Positions 9,271 to 17,846 of a stretch of 64,000 nucleotides of DNA are shown piece after piece (position 1 is the stretch's first letter; each line of letters begins with the position of its first letter). The notes beneath the pieces were generated by a model that did not search any database, was not told the DNA's origin, and saw only the letters and a program-made list of their open reading frames with translations. Source of the DNA: UBA11574 sp963752565 (GTDB taxonomy: Bacteria > Desulfobacterota > Desulfobacteria > Desulfobacterales > UBA11574); assembly GCA_963752565.1 (NCBI GenBank), contig CAVVZC010000025.1, positions 62,001-126,000 on the forward strand, in the 5' to 3' direction. The position numbers and the translations under genes were made by a program.

Positions 9271-10620
9271 ATGTCAGACATTATAGAATTGATAAAATCC
9301 AAGGATTCGGGTGAAAGGGAATTTCACCAGGCCGTTCATGAGGTCACTGATTCCGTTCGACCCGTGCTAGAGCGAAATCCTCAATACCGGGAAATGGCTG
9401 TCCTTGAGAGAATTACCGAACCTGAACGGGTGATTATGTTTCGGGTGCCCTGGATGGATGACCAAGGCAAGGTGCGTGTGAACCGTGGATTCAGAATAGA
9501 GATGAACAGTTCAATCGGGCCATACAAGGGTGGTTTGCGCTTCCATCCTTCGGTGAACCTGAGCATTCTGAAGTTTTTGGCCTTTGAACAGGTTTTTAAG
9601 AACGCTCTCACCACCCTATCCATGGGAGGCGGAAAAGGCGGATCTGATTTTGATCCCAAGGGAAAATCCGATAATGAAGTGATGCGGTTCTGCCAGAGTT
9701 TTATGGCTGAGCTTTTCCGCCATATTGGTCCTGATACGGATGTCCCTGCCGGTGACATTGGTGTAGGGGCAAGGGAAATAGGTTATCTCTTTGGCATGTA
9801 CAAAAAACTGTGCAACGAATTTACCGGTGTATTGACAGGCAAAAGCCTGAGCTGGGGGGGGAGTCTGATTAGGCCGGAGGCAACCGGATACGGCTGTGTC
9901 TATTTTGCTGCTGAAATGTTGGCCACTAAAAATGACAGCTTTGAGGGCAAGACCTGTTTGATTTCAGGTTCTGGGAACGTGTCCCAGTTCACTACGGAAA
10001 AGCTAATAGATCTGGGTGCCAAGGTATTTACCCTCTCCGATTCTTCCGGATACATCTATGATGAGGAAGGCATAGATAAGGACAAACTGGCCTTTGTGAA
10101 AAGGCTGAAAAATATAAAACGTGGCAGGATCAGAGAATATGCTGAAGAATACCCCGGAGCGGTCTACACCGAAGCGGACGCTTCTAAGGATCACAACCCA
10201 CTCTGGGATCACAAGGCCGACTGCGCCTTTCCCAGTGCCACCGAGAATGAAATCAATGGAAAAGATGCCCAAAATCTTCTCAAAAATGGTGTTAAACTGG
10301 TCAGCGAAGGAGCCAACATGCCTTCCACACCCGAAGCCATCGATATCTTTTTGGACAACAGCCTGCTTTATGGGCCGGGAAAGGCAGCCAATGCCGGGGG
10401 TGTGGCAGTATCCGGCCTGGAAATGGCCCAAAATAGTATGCGGTTAAACTGGCCTAGAGAAGAAGTAGATAGTCGTCTCAAGATTATTATGAAAAGCATT
10501 CATCAAACCTGTCAGGATGCCGCTGATGAGTACGGCCAACCTGGCAATTATGTGGTAGGCGCCAACATAGCGGGATTTACAAAGGTGGTGGATGCAATGT
10601 TGGATCAGGGACTGGTGTGA
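9271..10620 (+). CDS. gdhA: Glutamate dehydrogenase, probably NADP-specific
   Basis: 449 residues, the length of the bacterial hexameric GdhA. It interconverts 2-oxoglutarate plus ammonium and glutamate, usually in the biosynthetic direction. Visible: GPYKGGLRFHPSVNLSILKFL with the substrate lysine, LSMGGGKGGSDFDPKGKSD, PAGDIGVGAREIGYLFG, and the Rossmann segment LISGSGNVSQFTTEKL. The start is fixed by AAGGAGGGAG at 9257-9266. It is alone in its transcription unit. Confidence 0.96.
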   Translation: MSDIIELIKSKDSGEREFHQAVHEVTDSVRPVLERNPQYREMAVLERITEPERVIMFRVPWMDDQGKVRVNRGFRIEMNSSIGPYKGGLRFHPSVNLSILKFLAFEQVFKNALTTLSMGGGKGGSDFDPKGKSDNEVMRFCQSFMAELFRHIGPDTDVPAGDIGVGAREIGYLFGMYKKLCNEFTGVLTGKSLSWGGSLIRPEATGYGCVYFAAEMLATKNDSFEGKTCLISGSGNVSQFTTEKLIDLGAKVFTLSDSSGYIYDEEGIDKDKLAFVKRLKNIKRGRIREYAEEYPGAVYTEADASKDHNPLWDHKADCAFPSATENEINGKDAQNLLKNGVKLVSEGANMPSTPEAIDIFLDNSLLYGPGKAANAGGVAVSGLEMAQNSMRLNWPREEVDSRLKIIMKSIHQTCQDAADEYGQPGNYVVGANIAGFTKVVDAMLDQGLV

Positions 10621-10773
10621 GTGCCAACACACCGATTTGCAAATTATCTGACCGCTGTTCTGTGGGTATGGTTCATAAAGTGCTACAGGAAGAACTTGAC
10701 TTGACACTTGAATAAAAATGGGCGGTCAGATACCTTCTGGATTAACCGGTATTAATCCAAAAAGGAGGTAATC

Positions 10774-10848
10774 ATTACCACCCAAGACAAACTTGTTAAA
10801 CGTAAACTTTGCTTACTCGAACTTGCCGAATTTAGAATGCACATTTAG
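10774..10848 (+). pseudogene. Remnant of a transposase N-terminus (possibly IS481-like)
   Basis: A perfect Shine-Dalgarno (AAAGGAGGTAAT) is followed by ATT ACC ACC rather than ATG, then an open frame reading TTQDKLVKRKLCLLELAEF before a stop. This resembles from memory the start of IS481-type transposases/integrases. The start codon looks mutated and the rest of the gene is gone. No inverted repeats were found around it, so it is a relic. Confidence 0.4.
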
Positions 10849-10862
10849 CAACTCGAACAGAA

Positions 10863-11588
10863 TTAAGGACGCCGTAAGCTGAAACGAGCCCTGCTGAAAT
10901 TGCGCTGGCCCTGATGGCCTCTACCAGGAGATCCGATGCGAAGCGCACCGCGATTATTCGTGCCACGTGATGTCATGTAGTTTTTCGGTTGATGCGCCTT
11001 TATGTAGAGATGCTTTTTTTGATGATATTTGTAACGGTCATCCTTTTTGTGATGGCCGTAATAGCGTTTTTTGTAATGACCGTACTTGTAATGTTTTACA
11101 TGAGGGTGCTTTTTAAAGTTAATGCTGCCTGTTTTTTTGCGGTAGTACCTTCGCGCATAATAAGGATGCCGGTTGTAGCCAGAATAGTAGCCATAAAATC
11201 CGTAATTTAGATAAGCGTAGCGGTCACGTCTGGCCTCGTCCAGGAATTCTTCAAATTCCAGTAGTGTCTCTTCAGCCTGGCGGTCGGCCTTGGCTAATAT
11301 CCGTTCCGCTTCCGCTTCGCGCTGTTCAAGTTCTGCTTTTCTTTGGGCAATTTCAAGACGTTCTAGCTCCAATCGCTCCCGTCTTTCAGTCTCGATCCGT
11401 GCGTTATCAGCCGCCTCATCATAGGGAACTTCCTTGGTTTTTATCCAAACCCCGGCATTGCGAGGCGGAGCGAAGTTAGTAAAGTGTTGGACACCGCTTT
11501 CATCCGTCCACTTATAAATATCCGCATACAAGGATGATGCAAAAAGACAACTCACCGTAATAAATAATAATATTTTCAAACCATTCAT
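10863..11588 (-). CDS. Secreted DUF4124-type protein with coiled coil and Tyr/His/Lys-rich tail
   Basis: 241 residues from the ATG at 11588, chosen because GGAGG lies just upstream; the longer frame to 11618 has no such site. A signal peptide (LKILLFITVSCLFASSLYA) leads to YKWTDESGVQHFTN, typical of DUF4124. A charged helical segment rich in Glu/Arg follows (about residues 65-125), then a low-complexity tail rich in Tyr, His, Lys and Arg. It probably acts in the envelope. The function is unknown, and the basic aromatic tail could bind anionic polymers or metal (inference). Confidence 0.75.
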   Translation of the reverse strand: MNGLKILLFITVSCLFASSLYADIYKWTDESGVQHFTNFAPPRNAGVWIKTKEVPYDEAADNARIETERRERLELERLEIAQRKAELEQREAEAERILAKADRQAEETLLEFEEFLDEARRDRYAYLNYGFYGYYSGYNRHPYYARRYYRKKTGSINFKKHPHVKHYKYGHYKKRYYGHHKKDDRYKYHQKKHLYIKAHQPKNYMTSRGTNNRGALRIGSPGRGHQGQRNFSRARFSLRRP

Positions 11589-11954
11589 GGGGTGCCTCCT
11601 TTCAGGTTTCATATCCACTTACCGGCACAACATTGGATTGGTTGCCTTTCAGTGCAATTAACGTTGATTCTGACCCGATAGAAAGATTAACTCCGAAAAA
11701 TCAACATCAATCATAATCGTCCTCATGATTCTTGGAGCTTATAACTTTTAAGATAACCACATATCAACCTGAGTAAATAGTTGACCTGATATTATCTTCT
11801 TTATGATATGTGGAATTAGTAGGAGTTGGCTTCAGGTTGTTTTCATGGTAAGAGATGGCAGATTTTGAAATAGATTTGTTTTAAAGGACTCAACGGTTAC
11901 AAATTTTCAATGAATGGAAAAGGTTCGAGACTGCTTTTTTATTGGAGCTTAAGC
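11589..11954. promoter_or_regulatory. Divergent intergenic region with promoter for the toroid protein gene
   Basis: A sigma70-like promoter TTGACC (11781-11786), 17 bases, TGATAT (11804-11809) faces the gene starting at 11955. Downstream lies GGCTTCAGGTTGTTTTCATGGTA (from about 11828), a motif repeated near 14725 and, inverted, near 13265. Confidence 0.45.
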
Positions 11955-13055
11955 ATGAAGCACAATTTTTTCAGATTCTTGTTCATATCTATCGTTTCTC
12001 TGTTAAGTGTCACTTTTTTCGCCAAACCGAATTCTCTTTCGGCCAATGCAAAGATAACAAAAACGAACAGAATGTCCCCGACGGGCTCAAGGGAACGCGT
12101 TTCGAAACAGCACATATTACAAAAAGCAAGTTTGGGGATCGACTATTTAAAAAGGCAACAGAAAGCAAATGGCGCCATCTTCCCCGGACCTTTTTCGGCA
12201 TTTGATATCTGGGAGTCGGTTAATGCTGCTTTGTTACTGGCTTTATGGGACGATAAAATTGAGGATGATCTTCGTCCCGTCGTTTTAAAAGCACTGAATT
12301 TTGTTCGTCGAATGGAGTCGCACAACGGTTTGGTTATCCATGGCAGATATCTTAAAGGGGCCGTGTGTGTTGAGACTTCTGCCGAATATGTCCGCCTTTT
12401 GAACGCAGTTTATGGCCCTTTGGACGGATCGATGCGTGTCAAATCGGCTATTTTACGTTCACAGCAACAAAAAAACGGCGTCTGGACCATTCAGAACCCG
12501 GAAATCCCAAAAGAGTGGCAGAGTTTTCCTTCTGTTACGGCATTCGTATTTAGAGCCCTTTTAGCTTCTGATACGCCACCGAATCACTTTGATGGGGGCC
12601 TTGAATTTTTGAAGCATTCCCAGAATGAAGAAGGGCATTGGGGCGTTTCACCGTATTATTACGGAACACCGTTTTATGCTATGGCGCCTGTCCTTGAAGT
12701 TTTAAGTCACAATCCATCAAAGTACAGCGAAACGCTGACTCGCGCAAAGGCTTACCTTACTCGTAGTCAAAGAATCGACGGAAGCTGGTATTACAAAGTC
12801 GGCCATTTTATCGGTTACCCATCGGCTGAACTTCAAACGGCCTTGGCACTTCTAAGCTGCACTCGTTGTAACCTCGGACCCAGAAGTAACGTCTTCGATA
12901 AGGGGATAAAATGGCTTATCCAAAAACAGAAAAAAGACGGTTCCTGGGATGGAGGATATTTCCCTTACAATGATCCAAGAAAGATTAAAAAAGAAGATCT
13001 ATACGCCACGACGTTGGCTCTAAAAGTTCTATATGATTATTATTCGGCCTTTTAG
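11955..13055 (+). CDS. Exported prenyltransferase/squalene-cyclase-like alpha/alpha-toroid protein
   Basis: 366 residues from the ATG at 11955 (GGAG upstream); a longer frame starts at 11910. A signal peptide (residues 1-28, FLFISIVSLLSVTFF core) is followed by repeats of the terpenoid-cyclase/prenyltransferase-beta toroid: LKRQQKANGAIFPG, QQQKNGVWTI, HSQNEEGHWGVSP, RSQRIDGSWYYKV and QKQKKDGSWDGGYF. These QW-like units (Q-x-x-x-G-x-W) are clear. The catalytic DxDD of squalene-hopene cyclase is not evident, so an enzyme role is doubtful. A Cys pair (SCTRCN) could be a disulfide; a DsbA-VKOR pair follows downstream. Confidence 0.75.
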   Translation: MKHNFFRFLFISIVSLLSVTFFAKPNSLSANAKITKTNRMSPTGSRERVSKQHILQKASLGIDYLKRQQKANGAIFPGPFSAFDIWESVNAALLLALWDDKIEDDLRPVVLKALNFVRRMESHNGLVIHGRYLKGAVCVETSAEYVRLLNAVYGPLDGSMRVKSAILRSQQQKNGVWTIQNPEIPKEWQSFPSVTAFVFRALLASDTPPNHFDGGLEFLKHSQNEEGHWGVSPYYYGTPFYAMAPVLEVLSHNPSKYSETLTRAKAYLTRSQRIDGSWYYKVGHFIGYPSAELQTALALLSCTRCNLGPRSNVFDKGIKWLIQKQKKDGSWDGGYFPYNDPRKIKKEDLYATTLALKVLYDYYSAF

Positions 13056-13422
13056 CCTTACATGATAAGCACCTCAACTTTAAAAAATACTACTTTATGA
13101 CCTCTATGCGATCCATCTTTTTTTGAGAGCGAATTTAACCAAAATATAGATTTGTGCATGTTAACCGGATGGATATGGTTTCGATAGAAAAACATTAATC
13201 CGAAAAACGTTGATATCTGCGATAAAATCCAAATATCAACTCATTGAATTTGTATGATGTTCATACCATATCACAACCTGAATTAACCTTGTGAGTTCTG
13301 CTTTATATGGCAGGAATTGCAAGCCTCAAACCGTTACAGATATCACAATGACGGTTATAGTCCATATACTGGTCTCATCCTCAATGTCTTAAACATGACT
13401 GATTAAAAAGAAGTCAAGCTTT
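13056..13422. other. 367-base gap between toroid gene and dsbA-like gene
   Basis: No gene seen. It holds an inverted copy of the local motif (GTTCATACCATATCACAACCTGAA near 13259-13283). No clear terminator or promoter was identified. Confidence 0.35.
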
Positions 13423-14205
13423 ATGTGTTTGAAGGAACCCAAAGTGCCTCAAAAATTACGAAAGTCAACGAAAAAGGAATACCGGGAATTAAGAAAGCAA
13501 GAGAAACTCCGACAAAAGCAGTTGGCTGAGCAACGGGCAAACAAAAAGAGGAAACTGATCAAAAGCACTACCATCTGGTCAGGTGTCGTCTTAGGGCTGA
13601 TCGTTGCGGTTTTTGGAATGGTTAAGATCACCAGTAGGCCACAATCAGGATTGACCCGGTTAGCAGATCAAAATTCTGTTGGCAACTGGATCAAAGGCAA
13701 TAAATCCGCACAAATAATTTTAGTTGAATACAGTGATTTCCAGTGCCCTTCTTGCGCACGTTATCACCGCATCACCAAGAAGCTAATTGAAGAACTGGGC
13801 AACGATTTCCAATTGAACTTTCGTCACTATCCGTTAAAAAAACATGCAAACGCAGAATTAGCGGCTAAAAGCGCCGAAGCTGCAGGTCGTCAAGGAAAAT
13901 TCTGGGAAATGCATGACTTGATTTTTGAAAGACAGCAGGAATGGACAAAAAAGAAAAATGAAGACGCCAAAAGGCTTTTTGTGCAGTACGCTGTCTCTTT
14001 GAATCTTAATGGGCAGCAATTTCAAAGTGATCTCCATTCGCAAGCAGTCACAAACAAAGTCCATAATGATGCTCGAACTGGTCGTCGCTCTGGCGTCAGA
14101 GGCACGCCCACTTTTTTTCTGAACGGCCAAAAAATAGCCAATAAACCTATCAGTTATGAAACCTTCAAAGATCTCATCCTCAAGACCAAATCCAATCTCT
14201 CATAA
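13423..14205 (+). CDS. Membrane-anchored DsbA-like thiol:disulfide oxidoreductase
   Basis: 260 residues. It has a basic cytoplasmic N-tail (very Lys/Arg/Gln-rich), one transmembrane helix (TTIWSGVVLGLIVAVFGMV, about residues 46-65), then a periplasmic thioredoxin-fold domain with the active site DFQCPSCARYH near residue 107 and the cis-Pro loop GVRGTPTFFLNG. The family (BdbD/DsbA-like, Thioredoxin_4) introduces or isomerises disulfides in exported proteins. A GTG at 13444 with GAAGGAA upstream is an alternative start. It overlaps the VKOR gene by 50 bases, so the two are translationally linked. Confidence 0.9.
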   Translation: MCLKEPKVPQKLRKSTKKEYRELRKQEKLRQKQLAEQRANKKRKLIKSTTIWSGVVLGLIVAVFGMVKITSRPQSGLTRLADQNSVGNWIKGNKSAQIILVEYSDFQCPSCARYHRITKKLIEELGNDFQLNFRHYPLKKHANAELAAKSAEAAGRQGKFWEMHDLIFERQQEWTKKKNEDAKRLFVQYAVSLNLNGQQFQSDLHSQAVTNKVHNDARTGRRSGVRGTPTFFLNGQKIANKPISYETFKDLILKTKSNLS

Positions 14206-14653
14206 AGTGATTACAGCTGGCTGGCTGAGTTTCAGCTTGATTGGTTTTTTAGATGCGACTTATCTCACCATTCACCATTATCGTGGTTTTTGGCTAGATT
14301 GCGGGCCGCTGCTGGAATGTGATGCGGTGATGACCAGTCAGTATGCGGTTATAGGTGGTATCCCGCTTGCTCTATTGGGCGCTTTATACTATATAGCTAT
14401 CTTTTTATTGACTGTTGCTTATTACGACAGGAAACGCCGCTGCATACTATCGATCATTGCTAATGTAACGATTTTAGGATTTCTGGCATCGTTGATTTTG
14501 GTTTATCTTCAAGCATTTATCATCCGCGCTTTTTGTTTTTATTGTATATTATCCGCCCTTAGCTCAACCGGTCTTTTTGTGTTAGCCATGATTTATCGAT
14601 GCAGATTAAAGATGGGAGATCCAATAGCCTGCCGTCCTTCAAAGTCCAAATAG
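14156..14653 (+). CDS. VKOR family (vitamin K epoxide reductase-like) membrane protein
   Basis: 165 residues with four predicted transmembrane helices. Visible: the loop Cys pair region LDCGPLLECDAV and the active-site motif AFCFYCILS (CxxC near residue 125). Bacterial VKOR replaces DsbB, passing electrons from reduced DsbA-like proteins to quinone. The gene overlaps the DsbA-like gene, a pairing well known in bacteria that lack DsbB. The ATG lies inside the upstream gene with no strong ribosome-binding site, consistent with coupling. Confidence 0.9.
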   Translation: MKPSKISSSRPNPISHKVITAGWLSFSLIGFLDATYLTIHHYRGFWLDCGPLLECDAVMTSQYAVIGGIPLALLGALYYIAIFLLTVAYYDRKRRCILSIIANVTILGFLASLILVYLQAFIIRAFCFYCILSALSSTGLFVLAMIYRCRLKMGDPIACRPSKSK

Positions 14654-14689
14654 TCTGCCTTCTGTGACTGTTGGTTTCGTTCTAAACCT

Positions 14690-14718
14690 TATGGAAATTT
14701 AGGTATATGTAATCAACA
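14690..14718 (+). repeat. Left copy of a direct repeat flanking the amidohydrolase gene
   Basis: TATGGAAATTTAGGTATATG and the following bases match 15796-15823 at roughly 24 of 29 positions. The two copies bracket the 14788-15747 gene and nothing else. Confidence 0.45.
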
Positions 14719-14787
14719 AGAGTTGGCTTCAGGTTGTGTTCATGGTATGGTACATGAAATTGTGTACACCTCGAAAAACTAACTATC

Positions 14788-15747
14788 TTGCGTGTACTCA
14801 CTCCCCATAGTTCTTTTTATGATGCGGATAGTCAAAATTGTTCAATAGCAGATAAAATGTTAAAAACACCTCTTCCAGCCCTAAATGATATTGAGGACCA
14901 TAAAATTCCAAGTTCTTTGCCGTTTGTTGTAGACTCACATGTTCATATATTTCCAGAAGGTATTTTTAAGGCTATATGGGATTGGTTTGATAAATACGGC
15001 TGGCCAATTCGTTACAGGTTAACCTCTCCAGATGTACTGAATTATTTACTTTCTCGTGGCGTAGGTCATATTGTTGCTCTTCAATATGCACATAAATCAG
15101 GAACTGCTCGTGAGTTAAATTCCTATATGGCAGAAATTTGTCAAGAATTTCCCAATAAAGTCACCGGTATGGCTACAGTATTTCCGGGAGAAAAAGAAAG
15201 CGAAAGTATTCTGAAGGAAGCTTTTAAAATGGGGCTTAAAGGTGTAAAACTTCATGCTCATGTTCAGTGCTTTAATATGAACAGTGAAGATATGGATATT
15301 ATTTATAATTTATGTTCATCTGAAGAAAAACCAATAGTAATGCATGTTGGAAGAGAGCCTAACAGTCCGGCTTACAAATGTGATCCATATTTGTTATGTA
15401 ATGCAAAAAAGTTAGAGAAAGTGATTATGAATTATCCGAAACTTAAAATTTGTGTACCGCATTTAGGTGTTGATGAATTTTTGCCTTATAAACAACTAAT
15501 TGAAAAATATGATAATCTCTGGCTTGATACTTCGATGGCGTTAGCAGATTATTTGCCGATAAGAAATCCTATAAAATTAGATGATATGAGGCTGAATCGT
15601 ATAATGTATGGCTCTGATTTTCCGAACATTCCTTATGCTTGGGATCGTGAAATTAAGTGGTTTAAAGAGAGAAATTTTTCCTATGAATCCATAGAGCGAA
15701 TTTTGAGAAAGAACGCATTTGATTTTTTTAACATTCAGACAAATTAA
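14788..15747 (+). CDS. Amidohydrolase family 2 metal-dependent hydrolase
   Basis: 319 residues from a TTG at 14788; an ATG at 14857 would still keep the whole domain. It is an amidohydrolase_2 TIM barrel (PF04909 type): metal-binding VVDSHVHIFPEG near residue 47, GLKGVKLHAHVQ, the metal ligand histidine in PIVMHVG, CVPHLG, and the terminal YGSDFPNIPYAWDREI. Family members hydrolyse or decarboxylate small carbonyl compounds; the substrate here cannot be told. The gene is visibly more AT-rich than its neighbours and flanked by short direct repeats, suggesting acquisition. Confidence 0.8.
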   Translation: MRVLTPHSSFYDADSQNCSIADKMLKTPLPALNDIEDHKIPSSLPFVVDSHVHIFPEGIFKAIWDWFDKYGWPIRYRLTSPDVLNYLLSRGVGHIVALQYAHKSGTARELNSYMAEICQEFPNKVTGMATVFPGEKESESILKEAFKMGLKGVKLHAHVQCFNMNSEDMDIIYNLCSSEEKPIVMHVGREPNSPAYKCDPYLLCNAKKLEKVIMNYPKLKICVPHLGVDEFLPYKQLIEKYDNLWLDTSMALADYLPIRNPIKLDDMRLNRIMYGSDFPNIPYAWDREIKWFKERNFSYESIERILRKNAFDFFNIQTN

Positions 15748-15771
15748 TTGTTTAGAAGGCAGATTCTTTTT

Positions 15772-15797
15772 AAAGAAGTTGCTTCTTTGTTTTTTTA
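15772..15797 (+). terminator. Rho-independent terminator after the amidohydrolase gene
   Basis: Perfect stem AAAGAAG-TTG-CTTCTTT followed by G and a run of seven T. Confidence 0.8.
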
Positions 15798-15823
15798 TGG
15801 ATTTTAGATATATGTAATGAACA
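15796..15823 (+). repeat. Right copy of the direct repeat flanking the amidohydrolase gene
   Basis: TATGGATTTTAGATATATGT and the following bases are the partner of 14690-14718. Confidence 0.45.
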
Positions 15824-16110
15824 GTCTATTAACTGAAGACGTAACTCGGCATTAGATTCTGTAAATTCAAGTTTAGGTGAGAGCAGGTCAGTCTCATTAG
15901 TGGTTTATGAATAAAGTACTTCAAAATTGCTTTGTGCTAAGTATTCTCTTGTATTCATGCGTATCCGGCGATGTTCAGTTTCCTCAGCGCACCATCGCCA
16001 AAGCTATAACGCGTCGGCGACTTGTCAAAGCAAAGCGGAGATCCCGTCCAGCGGGCTTGCAAGGCGCTTCAATGCCCTTTTTGAAATTCAACCTTTAAGG
16101 AGTAGAAGAT
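15824..16110. other. Gap with REP-like palindrome before the selenoprotein gene
   Basis: Contains ACTTGTCAAAGCAAAGCGGA followed by GATCCCGTCCAGCGGGC (16019-16057), related to the palindromic module after dnaE and near 48.8 kb. Short open frames here (from 15907 and 15927) run through this repeat and are not believable genes. AAGGAG at 16097-16102 is the ribosome-binding site for the next gene. Confidence 0.45.
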
Positions 16111-16749
16111 ATGAAAATTGATAAAATCTCTACGGCATATCTTGTTCAGAGAATTGGAAAGGCCGTGAAGTCTCCAGAAGTTAACAAAACAACCAGATTG
16201 CTTATACCTTTTTCTTTGGTCATATTTATTTTTTTGGCGGCCGCCGAACTGTCCCTTAGCGAGAAAGTGGATTACCTGAAGACAATGGGAGTCGTCAGGC
16301 AGAACAAAATGCTCGATGCTCCCGATTTTATCCTTTCAGATTTAGAGGGGGATAAATGGAGCCTGGACGATTTTAAAGGCAAATTCATTATGTTGAATTT
16401 CTGGGCCACTTGGTGACCTTACTGCGGTAGGGAGAGGTCCTCTCTAGAAAAGATCCATCGTCTTTACAGAAATAAAGGTATGATTGTTTTAGCCATCTCA
16501 ATTGACCGTGGAAAAGATGAAAAAGTGAGGAAGTTATTGAAAAGCTATATTGGTCCAAGGAATTTGACCTTCCTCAATTTACTAGATCCCAAATCTGCAA
16601 CGGCTACACAATATGGCGTGAGAGGGGTTCCGATGACTTTTTTCATAAACCCTCAAGGGAAGATTGTTGCCTTTGCCACCGGATATCGGAAGTGGGAAAG
16701 TAAAGAAGGCTTGATGATGTTCGAGCAGCTACTTTCCGAGGCAACGTAG
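16111..16749 (+). CDS. Selenocysteine-containing TlpA/ResA-like thioredoxin
   Basis: 212 residues if UGA at 16414-16416 is read as selenocysteine (residue 102). Upstream and downstream halves are in the same frame and together form a complete TlpA-like domain: N-terminal anchor (LLIPFSLVIFIFLAAAE, about residues 30-47), APDFILSDLEGDKWSLDDFKG, active site NFWATWUPYCGRE, IVLAISIDRGKDEKV, and cis-Pro loop YGVRGVPMTFFINPQGK. U102 sits exactly where the first Cys of the CXXC motif belongs. A hairpin with a GGUC loop follows at the right distance. It is probably an envelope thiol-disulfide reductase. SelA is encoded at 30.8-32.3 kb. Confidence 0.9.
16414..16446 (+). promoter_or_regulatory. SECIS element (UGA plus downstream hairpin) of the TlpA-like selenoprotein
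   Basis: UGA at 16414-16416. The stem GAGA/TCTC, extended by G-U pairs, encloses GGTC at 16436-16439, i.e. starting 20 bases after UGA. The well-studied E. coli fdhF SECIS has a GGUCU loop at about the same distance (from memory), so the element is close to the canonical SelB-binding form. Confidence 0.75.
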
Positions 16750-16906
16750 ACAAATGAAAAAATACTTGTGCGACAGTAACATATTTGATCCTGATAGAAA
16801 GCTTATTGAAAATTAAAGTGTTGCATTGCTATTTTTTCATAGATTTGGATTTGAAAATGGCAACGAGAGGGTGCTCAATATCTAATGTTATGTTTGAGGA
16901 ACAATT

Positions 16907-17158
16907 GTGAGCTTAGGTGCGAGATTAATATTACTGGGTCAACAGTTAAGATCCAAAAAACCTAAACAATGCGGTCGGTGCTCATTATTCTATGATGATA
17001 GGCAAGAGAATTGTCCTCACTGTACTGGTTTGAGTGACAGACAGGTTGAGGAATTAATTGAGAATCATAAAGAAATACAAACGGGTAATGTTTTATATAT
17101 TGTATTTATTTTTGCCGCACTAATTTTCTTTATCGTTGTTTTGCAATGGATATTTTAA
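16907..17158 (+). CDS. Small zinc-ribbon membrane protein
   Basis: 83 residues from a GTG start. A cytoplasmic zinc ribbon (CGRC near residue 23 and CPHC near residue 37) is followed by a charged linker and one C-terminal transmembrane helix (VLYIVFIFAALIFFIVVLQW). It has no assignable function. Such tail-anchored zinc ribbons may sense or scaffold (inference). It lies just after the selenothioredoxin gene, same strand, separated by about 157 bases. Confidence 0.65.
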   Translation: MSLGARLILLGQQLRSKKPKQCGRCSLFYDDRQENCPHCTGLSDRQVEELIENHKEIQTGNVLYIVFIFAALIFFIVVLQWIF

Positions 17159-17344
17159 TTTATTCATTTTGGACGAGAGCTTATATAATATTGAAAAACA
17201 TAGCATGCGCAGTCACATCCGACTCGCACGGCTGGCGTTCTACTACGCTCCTTTGCCAACTTCTTAACTATGGCGTTAAGATTTCAGATATCTTCAACAT
17301 ATATCATTTCAATCACTTTAAGATGTAATCTAACGAAGCGAACC

Positions 17345-17650
17345 ATGTGGATTTTTTTTACAATACTATTTGTCTCCATCTGGCCATATGCTGCTTACGC
17401 AAACATGATGGAACGTACGACAAGGGGAGACATGATATTCGGGAAAGCTCTGATACTACTCGTCCTATTGACTATTCTGTCATGCATACTGTGGGTTATA
17501 TCCAACCGGATTCCAGAAACACCTGACGCCCGACGCTCCCTTAATAAATCCACCCTTTTACTAGCTGCGCTTTCTTGTTTTACTTTTTTTTCAGGCCAAA
17601 TCTATTACCATTTCTTTGGATACGCCTATCCTTTACAAGCCGGGCGTTGA
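17345..17650 (+). CDS. Small exported/membrane protein of unknown function
   Basis: 101 residues from the ATG at 17345; the open frame extends back to 17270 but the upstream part reads through a repeat-like sequence. It has a signal sequence or first helix (MWIFFTILFVSIWPYAAYA), then two hydrophobic helices (ALILLVLLTILSCILWVI and LLLAALSCFTFFSGQIYYHFF). No recognised domain. Confidence 0.5.
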   Translation: MWIFFTILFVSIWPYAAYANMMERTTRGDMIFGKALILLVLLTILSCILWVISNRIPETPDARRSLNKSTLLLAALSCFTFFSGQIYYHFFGYAYPLQAGR

Positions 17651-17846
17651 TCACTTCGTGCTCCAATCTGCAGGGCCGAATCGCCAATTTAATACCGATG
17701 ACGATCTCATCGTAATTAACACATACGGGAAAAAGGAGGAGCGTCCATAAAATTATAATCCTAAATATTGGGTCACTGTGAAAAATTGTGCTGCGGATAA
17801 ACCCTCCTGAGGCAGACAAGCATATCGCCTTTTTCAAAGGTCTCTT

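Noticed and set aside
15907..16121. Small ORFs with a lipoprotein-like start before the selenoprotein
   Set aside because: They read through the GCGGAGATCCCG repeat module, and the two frames overlap each other.
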